Source: Eutypa lata (lineage: Eukaryota > Ascomycota > Sordariomycetes > Xylariales > Diatrypaceae). From it: a DNA stretch of 64,000 nucleotides. Below the pieces are notes generated by a model. It was not told the origin of the DNA, did no database searches, and was given only the letters and a program-made list of their open reading frames with translations. Position numbers and translations under genes: made by a program. Shown here one piece after another: positions 10,597-20,341 of this stretch (its first letter is position 1; the number at the start of each line of letters is the position of its first letter). The DNA lies in the NCBI GenBank assembly GCA_022661535.1, contig JAKULF010000005.1:1550001-1614000 (forward strand), read 5' to 3'.

Positions 10597-11300
10597 TGAG
10601 GTTAAGGTGGCTGCAGGCGTTGGTGTGAGGTTATGGCTACATGTGGGTGTCTATAAGGGGGGAGGTTTCAAAAGTCATCTTCTAATACGATTTGGGTTTA
10701 GTGGGTGATTCGTGGTAGAAGACACACCATAGGTTGTAGTATCATCAAATGATGTGAGATTAAGTCGACTCGGGGATGGACATCGAGGCAGCGCAGATCT
10801 CGTTTACTTTGAGTACTTGCGGTCATTATATTGGCTCATATGAGGTCATGGTTATGAAGGTATAGGCCTCGAAATAGTTTCAACTCGATATCAGGAGGGA
10901 CGGGTGAGCTATTCTACGTGGTGTATTTCATACATGAACTTATCTTCACCTTGAGATAACGTCACTAACATACGTAGTATCAAATCTATAATTTGCATGC
11001 AGAAGGATGACTAGAAAAGAAAGCCTTGCATTGAAAATTTATCTACATGTTAAAATACATGCGTTTATTATTGCCCTGCACAGAAGACAGAAATCTTTAA
11101 AATCCGTTAACCTAAGGGGAGAAAGCAAGGATTAAAAACCAAACAAACAACGATATATTACAAGGCGACCCCAAATACGAAAAATCAAAACTAAATCACC
11201 TAGATCCTCGCTATAGCTGCAGACGGGAAGACCTCCTCTCTTCCCATCCCTGTCTCTATCCTCCTTTTGATATTAGGCCAACCGTAATACCAGCATAGAC
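10597..11300. other. Intergenic region between convergent genes
   Basis: About 700 bp holding the 3' flanks of the acyltransferase and of the secreted protein gene. I see no gene or notable repeat. Confidence 0.6.
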
Positions 11301-11837
11301 CTAGTAGGGGAACCCGGTTGCGAACTTGGCAGACCTCTTGCCCACGAAGTGGCCGTCCTGCGGAAAGGCACATTTGCAAGCCTGTGCACCTTCCAGCCCA
11401 CTGCTATCGTCAACGCAGTCGCATTCGTTATTGTTGATGGTAAAGGTACCATCCCCGTAGTTAAAGGTGAAAGAACCAGCACCAGCCCCCGTGTTGATGG
11501 CTGTTACCGTCAGCACCTGGGAGAGAAAGTTCTCCGTGATGGTGAATGGGACGCCGCACGAGGGCGTGCCCTCATACAGCCCTAGCAAGTTGCAGCCTTC
11601 GTCGAAGATGTAGTATTGCACGTTGCCGGAACAGCCTGCAAGGCCGCCGCTTAGAGCCGGAACACAGACGTCGGATGTGGTCATGCCAAAGGTGTAGGTG
11701 CCCGGTCCGTTGGATGTGCAGAGCTTCTCGTTATCTTCGTGATCGTTGTTGGTCGCAGCATTTCCGACTTGGCAGTCTGCGGAGGCAAGACCACAGAGGG
11801 CCATGCCAGTCATGAAGTTGATGAGATTGTACTTCAT
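11301..11837 (-). CDS. Small cysteine-rich secreted protein (candidate effector)
   Basis: A 178-aa single-exon protein. Residues 1-20 form a typical signal peptide ending GLASA before DCQVG. The mature chain has ten cysteines (an even number, so up to five disulfides), two of them in the ECDC and ACKC clusters near the C-terminus. Mid-protein it is rich in Gly, Thr and Asn with beta-like segments (SGNVQYYIFDEGCNLLGLYE). A dibasic KR lies 12 residues from the C-terminus (VGKRSAKF), a possible Kex2 cut that would release a ten-residue tail. I do not recognise the family. Size, secretion and cysteine content resemble effector or surface proteins, but that is inference. It borders a gene-poor region. 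Confidence 0.8.
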   Translation of the reverse strand: MKYNLINFMTGMALCGLASADCQVGNAATNNDHEDNEKLCTSNGPGTYTFGMTTSDVCVPALSGGLAGCSGNVQYYIFDEGCNLLGLYEGTPSCGVPFTITENFLSQVLTVTAINTGAGAGSFTFNYGDGTFTINNNECDCVDDSSGLEGAQACKCAFPQDGHFVGKRSAKFATGFPY

Positions 11838-14252
11838 CGTTGATATTGGAAGAGATCAAGGGTATGATCCGTTGTTGTTGTTTTTTGTAGTGAATAAGGG
11901 GCAGTAAGTTTGGATCGAAGCGATTGAGATTTTGTTCGTGGTGATTAAAAATCTACAGGCCGTTCATAGAGAGGAGCTGTCTTCTTTATACACATGTCTA
12001 CTCGTATAGACAGAATATCAGAACCTATTATTAACTGAAACGAAGCGTTAGATTTCATGATAGATTTAGATGGCGCCACGAGATATGCTATCAGGGGCGA
12101 TATAGTAAATTTTGAGATGAGGCGCACCAGTAAGCACTTGACTATTAGCAAGCCACCATTGTAGCATGAAACTATATGACACTAAAACGAACGAAAAGTA
12201 TGGTTATTCGATTGTAAGAAGAATTATCCAAAGGTGATATGAGTTTCATAGGCATATTAAATAAACTATCTAACTGGTCGTTCTACTTAACGTTCGGGGT
12301 GGTGAATTCATGCTCAAAATTCGCGATATCAGGGAAAAGACAATGAGCGTATATGCAGGGGTCCAATATGCAAGAAGATTACTGATTCATTGCAACATCT
12401 AAAACCAAAAAACAGTACCTATAAAACAGTCTACAGACCAATATGGTTTGGATATATTACTGAATTGACCCTTTTGTTTCAGTTAATTGTAGGTATAGTT
12501 CGGAAACAGACGAGGAGTTGAGGCGTGTTACACAAGGATGCCCAACCCTGAATGGACGTCGGTGCCGGCGCATAAATTATTCAGCACAACGTATGACATC
12601 CTCCGAAACTTTACGCAGGAATATAGTGCCACGGTCTGCAATGGTGATATCTACAACGTTCTGTTAATAGCGCTCCAGGGTCTTAAGTGGTAAGATGGCG
12701 TCCCGGTGATGCAAGGATAGTAACATAGCCGGTGAAGAATAACCTTTCACTGCAATAGACAGGGTCAGATATGGCTGACGAAGTCCTGGATTCTCCAAGT
12801 GATTTGGTGTATTGCTGGCCCCTCGGGACCGATGGCCCATTGGCTATAGAACTCCAACTCGATCACCTCTGCTCCTCTACGGCTTTCTACCGCAGCTCTA
12901 TCACATTTAATTGATTTCACAGGCTATATATTAATATATAGCTATAAGTCATAGTTCTTTTATTCATCTTTGTTTTACTGTGAGCTTGGGTAGTGCATAT
13001 ATCTCAGGGAGATAACCGGATATAAGCCCCTTTCCCCCATATGCTTACGTAATTCACCTACTCAGAATAGGGGCTCCTGACTGCAATATAGTATCACATT
13101 CACCATAAAAATGATAACAATAATCGCGATAGGACAATATGTTAGGCTTAATATATTATCAATAAAATACAGCCGTAAGAAATAGTTGAAAGTTATAGCG
13201 ATAGTGGCAGTTTTGTTGTTGCTGCCCGTTGCCGACTTAATAATAGCAGCGGCGATTGCATTAGGAGTAGAGAAGGATCAGCAGCAGCAGATGGTGCCAG
13301 AAGATGCTGGAGGTTCTGGGTTTCTAGGGGGTAAATGGTTTCGAATCTAGACTTTAATGGTGTCTGGGAATTCAGACAGATCACCTACTCTACAGGGGGA
13401 TTATCATTGCCATCAAAATCATAACAGTATTAGCTGTGAATTGCCACTAGAAAATGTGCCACTACTTGATTAAAACAGATCAGTACGTGATTAAAGGCCA
13501 TTTTATTGGTCTGATCCTGAATGTAATAAACGCATGAATTGGAGCGAGGGTTGTAATTGAAAAATACCTAATTGTACTGTATACGTGCTAGATCAGAAAA
13601 GAATCAAGAATTCCATGCTGAATGAATCTATTTAGGAAGTACCCTTTGGAAATACAAAATACAGACTCGTAATAATTTGGGCCTGGCTATACATACAATA
13701 CAGCCTTGTCTTGTAGGAATCAAGCCTGAAGCTTTTCTGTTAGGGTTGCTGAATCAACAGCTCCCTGATTTGCAAATCAACGTAGAAGAACATCTAGCAC
13801 AGGTAGTCCAGTATATGTAATATGTATTAGTTGGTACATATGTATACGTATGTATATATCTTCACCATCAGACCATCAAGGTCCTTACGTAGCAGCTTTT
13901 TGGTGTGTCTTGCCGGGCTGATTTGTGATTGTACAGACGTGACCGCCCTCCAGGCTGCCATCACAAAATCTACCAGCCTTATTTCTTTTTTTCTGTCTGA
14001 TCCTGCACACTGATTCGCTGCAATAAAAAGGCGGCAGAATTATTTCCAATTACAATCAGTAAGTATGCTGGAATCACAATCACTCCCACACCGCTTTTAA
14101 CATATAAATAGAGAGTCCCATCCCCAGATTTCAACCTTCTTCTTTCCCCTCCCTCCATAATTTTCCACCACTTTACACACCCTCTCAAATCTTCTACCTA
14201 ACTTTTCAACACTCACTCTTCATACAATTCCTACTAGCCTACCTCCTCTCTT
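11838..14252. other. Gene-poor, moderately AT-rich stretch
   Basis: No convincing gene over 2.4 kb. Base composition is AT-skewed (for example around 12.9-13.2 kb) but far milder than the 43-50 kb block. The first about 150 bp would hold the secreted-protein promoter. A pyrimidine-rich leader at about 14.13-14.25 kb resembles a fungal promoter or 5' UTR and precedes the weak gene candidate at 14253. Confidence 0.5.
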
Positions 14253-14851
14253 ATGTCTACCACAACCTTTAACACTACATCATGCATTTGCTATCGATAC
14301 TTATTTCTTCTCTCTCCAAATTCTCGACCTAGTCTCTCAACCGATCCTCGACGACTTTCGACACTACCACCCACCCTCTCCTACCCGGCTTTTTGGTATG
14401 TCTACTTCTCAACCCTTTCGGCACCACTGACCTCTTTCTTTCCTCTGTTTTTCTTATGTTTTTCTTATGTGTGTCTGCTTTTCAGGTTGCATTTTCTGGG
14501 GGTTGGCGTTTGGCGTTCGGCGTTCCGGTTGCTTTTTTGGGTTTGCTTTTTTGGGTTTGCTTTTCTGGGGTTGGCGTACGGCGTTCGGGTTGTTTTTGGG
14601 TCTGCTTTTTTGGGTGGGGGCGTTTGGCGTTCTGGCGTTTTTGACTTTGGTGTTTTTTTTTTTTCTCTCTCAGGAGAGCCAAATTTTTGAACTCAACGGA
14701 TGTCCCTGGTATTACACTGCCTCCAGGTGACGTCCAACCTCTTTTTTTCATTACATGCTCCAGATTATCTGGTGCTGTGAAGAAGAATTATCTTTCGTTG
14801 GACCTTCTAATCCATTTATCGTATGGAGTTTATCTCTGTCTCTACTCGTAG
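14253..14851 (+). CDS. Tentative two-exon orphan gene
   Basis: An ATG at 14253 follows a CT-rich leader. Exon 1 (14253-14395) ends at a GTATGT donor. A long T-run followed by CTCTCTCAG gives a strong acceptor at 14673, and exon 2 (14674-14851) continues in phase to TAG, giving about 106 aa. The product begins MSTTTFNTTSC and its second part reads AKFLNSTDVPGITLPPGDVQ. The splice signals and phase agree, but no family is recognised and exon 1 composition is not strongly coding. The alternative is a non-coding transcript or chance. Confidence 0.25.
14480..14650. repeat. Imperfect G/T-rich tandem repeat
   Basis: Repeated blocks of TTTTTTGGGTTTGC and GGCGTT(T/C)GGCGTTC(T/C)GG alternate here about four times. 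It would lie inside the intron of the tentative gene at 14253. The two short modules are interleaved rather than a single period. Confidence 0.7.
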
Positions 14852-15860
14852 TAGCATGACCTAACCACAACAACATGTTGCGATGTCCCCACCCGCAGTA
14901 CCTCAACACTGGCACTGCATCCCCATGAATTCTTGAACTTCCAAAAAAGCAACTAATGCATAACCCAGATACAGAAGCTATAGGTGGTAGTAGTTAGGTA
15001 GAACATGCTAGATAATCAATACAACGAGGATATATGGTGTCATGAAGCGCGACGGAGCCGGCAAGGCCTTCAAGTAATGCGTAACCCTGTTGAACCAGCG
15101 GAGCAAGATGGAGACCATAGTAACTTTTGTGTAGTATTTGAGGTCTATCATATTGCATTTAGTGACAATCCGGTCAATAGCGGTTTATATCTTGTGTAGT
15201 GTTTTTGGTAACAAGATCTAGTCTCGTCACTAGGCCAGTGATCATGTCACCGTTTCTATCAGTCACTTAACAGACTTAATAACCCTCTCAATGTTGATAT
15301 CTACGTCCCAAGCACAATTGGAAAAATGGTGTCAGATTTCCAGCCCACAAAACGAATAGTTGTAGCCTCTTCTATGATGTGCTCCTATTCTCTCCGACTG
15401 TAGCCTAGCCACCTGCCAGGTTTGATGGGTTTAACGATACTTTACCACTCATATCAAAGCAAGCACCGAGTTTCGAGGCTCGAATTCTACCTGTTGGCGC
15501 GTCCACAACTCTTGGGTTGAGACCATCCACCATCCACCAAAAACGGGCACACAATTTAACATGCTGGGAGGGAAACAACATAACGCATGACACACTGTTG
15601 ACCGCCGCGAAGACACTGTAAACTTCTAAAATATTAGATGCGAAAACAGTAATGGACTGTCGACACGGTTGGATCCAAAAGAAACGACAACATCAATGAT
15701 AATGTACGTCAATGGTTTTAGCTTTGACGTGATGATCACTAACTACGCTGGACTTCAAGAGTGCTGATGCCACCTCGAGCTGCAGAATCGACTGGATTTA
15801 TGTGTTTTCCTCTTTGAGCCCAAAATATCGGCTTAACATTGCCTTTACAAAGGCTGGAAA
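14852..15860. other. Intergenic region, nothing codable seen
   Basis: About 1 kb with no supported gene. Short frames exist on both strands but lack motifs or splice partners. Confidence 0.5.
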
Positions 15861-15959
15861 TAACGACGCTGGAGAGTATGACGACGTGACCAGCGATGTC
15901 ACTCGTAGGAACAGTATGCTTGAATGCAATCCTTGTTATATGCTCACCTCATCCATCAT

Positions 15960-16430
15960 CCTCCATCCTGCCACTAACACACAAAGAGATTCGCAGATAT
16001 CCCGGCCGCGGCGGTTGTTCTGTCCACCACAGTACTCACGACCAATGAAGGTGTCTAAACCGAGAGACAAAGTCCAAACAACCAGATCCGAGAAATAATA
16101 GCCACCCGATGCGTGAACGGCGAAAAGACCATTTTATCCGAGACTGCGCAACCAGACAGCTTGCTCATCACGGAGGGCGGTATCGTTGGCGACGGTGTTC
16201 ACCCTAGAGACGAAGATCACTCGACGATAGCCGCTATGTAATCCCAAGCCCTCGAGCAGGCCGACTCTTTAAGGGCTCATTCAAACACCCAACGAAATAA
16301 CCTACCGGAACGATGACAACGACAACGACGGTAACAATACCCGCGAGAAGCAATACGGCAATAGGCCTGTAGATATATGTACACTGGTAGCGGCTTGGAA
16401 GATGATAATTACCGACATGCTAGCTGTTCA
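15960..16430 (-). pseudogene. Decayed minus-strand gene remnant with a membrane segment
   Basis: Reading the minus strand from about 16420, a frame encodes a strongly hydrophobic segment (RPIAVLLLAGIVTVVVVVIV) followed by a GTAGGT donor-like site. Downstream, a second coding-like stretch (YRRVIFVSRVNTVANDTALR, then DEQAVWLRSLG) runs into TAA. The same frame then continues with NGLFAVHASGGYYFSDLV and GREYCGGQNNRRGRDICESL. It resembles a type II membrane protein broken by a stop codon. I cannot name the family, so this is a low-confidence remnant call. Confidence 0.3.
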
Positions 16431-17214
16431 CTGGACACCAAGCTTTTAGAGGACCTGGGAAGATCACGAGGTCTGACGGATATGGCATCGTCGTGTACAT
16501 TAAGACCGAGAGCATTTCTGGGCGTGTCCGCCAAGTCTTTCCAAGCGATAGCCGATCATGTCCTAGGATCTCCACGTACCCGACGGCTGTAAATCCAGGG
16601 AAGTCGGTCAGTCCACTGGGCTGATATCAACAGATGTATCTCTACTCATGAGATGCGACAGATTCTGCCAGTATCACACTGTCACGCCCAGCCTTGCTTA
16701 TACTATACCTGTCTATTCAAGTCACATGCAGGACCTGGAAACATATTGGTGATCTACATGCTATAACATTATAAGGATTCTGTAAGCTGTGATTGGTTAA
16801 GTTAGAGGCTACACGGCCGGATTCTATATGGATCTTATGGTTATGGCAAGAGATCCTCGCTCATCCCCATATCTTGCTTCACCCTCTAGACCGACTACTA
16901 CGTCTCCACGAACTGCCGTACCCCAACTTTTGGAGTCGTATGCGGGGTGCAGCTAAGTCAAACATGGGGGAACAGGGGGGGAGGTTACTGAAAGTGGTAC
17001 TAAGCGGGTTCGACTTAATAATGACCCCCAGGCGGTTGGGTCTTAATGATCTCAAGGGTCGATTTTTGTAGTTCTCAATGCACGATGTTTAAAAAGCGAT
17101 GATAGATTCGTCTTTGTATTCGAGAATTATTCATTTCTTTTAGAACTGGCATACATACAAGACGACTGTTTATTTTCTTTCGCACCACTTGACCATCCAA
17201 AAGGCGAAACGGAT
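16431..17214. other. Upstream region of the MFS transporter
   Basis: About 780 bp without a convincing gene; the 3' half presumably contains the transporter promoter. A 92-codon plus-strand frame at 16793-17071 has no recognisable features and is not called. Confidence 0.5.
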
Positions 17215-19823
17215 ATGGCGGCAGAGGCTGACAAGAAACCTATAAGCCCCGTTGACGAGGTAGAGAATGTCTCTCTTCAAGAGGAGCAGAAGGACACAAT
17301 TGCTGTCCCCATAGAGGAGGAAGCAGTTCAGGATGCCTATCACATTCGTCTGAGCTGGAGGTCTTGGGTATGTAATTGGAATGGCTAACGTAGCTTATAT
17401 CAAGATTATAATCAACTAATAGTCATCTCCAGGTTGTCGTGTTTGTCACCTGCTTCGGGTGAGTATTATTCCATCTACCCACCTAGGTATTTAATCTCAT
17501 CAAGAAGTTCCCTACCCTTCGTTCGTTACCCTGGAGACTAGAAAGGAATAAAATACCATTGAAATAAAGACTACTACGTACTAACACCAATGCTCCCCAA
17601 TAACAGCGTGATGGCGCAAGTCTTCGTCGTCGTGGCCGCCGGCTCCGTCATCGCCTTCATATCGCGGGATCTAGGCGACGCGCCGCTCGCCGGGTGGGTG
17701 ATCCAGGGCCCCTTGCTCATGCAGAGCGTGCTCTCGCCCATCGTGGGCCGGCTATCCGACGTCACGGATCGGAAGTTCCTGGCCGTCGCCCCACCGCTCG
17801 TCGCCACCGCCGGCGCCGTCATGTCCGCGACCGCCCGCAACATGGCGGTTCTCATCGGGGGCGGCATCCTGATCGGCGCCACGCTCTCCACTATCTCTAT
17901 CCTCCACGCTATTCCTTCTGAGATCCTACCTTGTAAGTTGAGAGAGAAAAAAAACGAAAAAAGAAATCATGTGGGGCTGGTGCTGGATTGGTTGGTCTCC
18001 GGGATAGTTCGCTGACTACTGGTAATCAATCTCGTAGTAAAATACCGTGCTCTCGCGAATGGGTTCGGGTTCATGGGAGGAGCCATAGGCGGCCTGTAAG
18101 CTCTCTCTCTCTCTCTCTCTATCTCAACTATTTTTCTTTGCCTGTTTTCGCTACCTGTTCAAAGAAGAAGAACTATACACGCTAGAGTTCGAACGAATGG
18201 ATAGGATCTAACCGAAATACCACCACCTAGGATCGCATCTCTCGGCGCCGGAGCGGTAACAAACACGAGTTCCGGAGGGTGGCGGTACATCTTCTGGATG
18301 CAGGCGATCTTCCACGCCCTCACCGCAGTCGGGATCTTCTGTTTCTACTGGCCGCCGCCGAAGAAGAACACAGCCGAGCATCCCGCCATGTCGCTGAGGG
18401 AGTGCGTCTGGGCCTGCGACCCCGTCGGGTCCGTCCTGTTCATCACCAGCGCCACCCTCATGCTGCTGAGTCTGGACTGGGCGGGCGGCGCGTACGCCTG
18501 GGCTGATCCGCATGTCGCGGCGCCCTTGGCCTTGGGTCTTGCACTGCTTGTCCTCTTCGCGCTCTACGGTAAGTACCTACAGTACAGTACAGTACACCCC
18601 CAATGTGTACCTTCTTTTCATGATTGAAAAAAAAGTAAAAAAAGTTGCACATCTCACCTCTCCTCCACCACCCCCCCCCCCCACACACACACACACACAC
18701 ACACACTTATCTCCCTGTCTGACTGGTTATCCATCTATCCATCTATCCATCTATCCAACCGGGCCCTAGTTAACTAACCCCACCTCCCCCGGGTTCCCTC
18801 ACTCAGAATGGAAGGGCCGCTCCGACGGGCTCGTGGCGCACGTGTTCTTCCACCGCAACGCCAACTTCGCGTACTCGGTGTTCGCCTTCGCGGTGGAGGG
18901 GTGGATCTTCTACAGCGCGGTGAACTCGGTGGTGCCGCAGGTGGTGCTGAACCTGGGCTTCGAGACCGACGCGTGGAGCATCTCGGTGCGCCAGCTCAGC
19001 TACCAGCTGCTCGTCCTGGCCACCTCGGTCCCCGTCACCTGGTACGCGACCCGGTACAAGGATCCGAGGACGCCGCTGCTGGTCACCTTCACCATCTTCC
19101 TCGTCGTGTGAGTTTCGTTCTTCAGACCCTGTCTAGCCTCTCTCTCTCCCCCCCCCCCCCCCCTTTTTTTTTTTCTTTTTCCATATAATGGTATTTTTAG
19201 TTCTCACTAACACGCCATGTCCTTCCCCCCTCTTCCCCTCCAATAGATGCATTACCTACGCGACTCTCCAACCCACCTGGAACACCGCGCAAATAGTCCT
19301 CAACGTCCTATCAGGGATCGGGCAATCGGGACCCCTGACCCTCCTAGTCGCGTGCGTGCAGTTCACGGCCCCTCACGCCTTCCTCTCGACAGCGACCGGT
19401 CTCGCATTCTCAGCACGCGCCATCGGCGGCGCCTTCGGGTCCGCCGTGCTGAACGCGATCATCAACGGGCGGCTGAGCAGCCACCTGGGTGGCGCCGTCG
19501 GCGACGCGGCCATCGGGGCGGGGCTGCCTAGAGCTAGCGTTCCGGAGTTGCTCGAGGCGCTCGATGCTGGGACGCTGTTCGATGGTATTGGTATTCCGGG
19601 CGCCACCCCGGAAGTCCTGGCTGCCGCTGTCGAGGCGAGTAGGGCTGAGTACGCCCACGCGTATAGATTGGCCTGGGCTAGTGTTATCCCGTTCGTGGTG
19701 CTGGCTATTGTCGCTGTTGCACTCATGAAGGGCGTCAGGGACTTGATGACCGAGAAGGTCGAGGCGACTGTTGAGCGTGTGGCGGCGTCGGATACGACGA
19801 AGCAGGAGCCGGTGAAGGTTTGA
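17215..19823 (+). CDS. TRI12-like MFS efflux transporter, seven exons
   Basis: Drug:H+ antiporter-2/TRI12-type major facilitator, expected in the plasma membrane, exporting toxins or drugs or importing siderophores. Exons: 17215-17367, 17433-17458 (26 nt), 17607-17932, 18038-18095 (58 nt), 18231-18568, 18807-19107 and 19247-19823; phases agree throughout, giving 592 aa with about 14 hydrophobic segments. An acidic cytosolic N-terminus (about 50 aa) precedes SWRSWVVVFVTCFGVMAQVF. The MFS loop motif is GRLSDVTDRK. TRI12-type features include LKYRALANGFGFMGGAIGGL, SSGGWRYIFWMQAIFHALTA and ATGLAFSARAIGGAFGSAVL. Introns carry simple-sequence tracts. It stands alone: no adjacent polyketide, NRPS or terpene enzyme is seen, so its cargo cannot be inferred. 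Confidence 0.92.
18101..18120. repeat. (CT)n tract in MFS intron 4
   Basis: Ten CT units immediately after the donor of intron 4 of the transporter gene. Confidence 0.9.
18669..18707. repeat. Poly-C and (AC)n tract in MFS intron 5
   Basis: A run of about 14 C is followed by about 12 CA units inside intron 5. It is a likely sequencing and length-polymorphism hotspot. A comparable C-run then T-run lies in intron 6 (about 19147-19178). Confidence 0.9.
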
Positions 19824-20341
19824 GTGGTGGAGGGGCGTGTTTGGGCGTGAGAATGAATTTGTTTATGGGGAGAGGGAGCATGCCGATTGCAATACTAAGC
19901 CTAGAAGTTGGGTATCAGTTTCGGGCACATGTCATAATGCTCGTCGAAATTACAGGTATATACTTTCGACCTTCGTTGGTGGCTTTCCTTATTCAGGGAG
20001 TCATTCTATTAGTCGATGATGATTCTACTACGTGACGCTTGATCACTCCTTCATTGGGTGCTTAAGTTGTACGTAAACTGGCATAACGAGTACCGTGTAT
20101 TGGATTTAATAGTAAAACGTATAATTGATACATAGATGTTAATTCTCTGAAATGATCAATCGTGAGTTTATTTTGTGATTCTAAATATACTGAAGCATGC
20201 AGAGTCCAGATCAAGTCGTATCATATCAGCCATGAACCTTGCGGAGTTGCCTCGCTTCCCCCAATCAGACCTAGACCTAACTAATACATCGCCAAAAATG
20301 CACTGCACAGCAAAAGATATACACCACCCATGCCATTCATC
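19824..20341. other. Intergenic region between convergent genes
   Basis: About 520 bp with the 3' flanks of the MFS transporter and DNA ligase genes. No further feature is seen. Confidence 0.6.
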
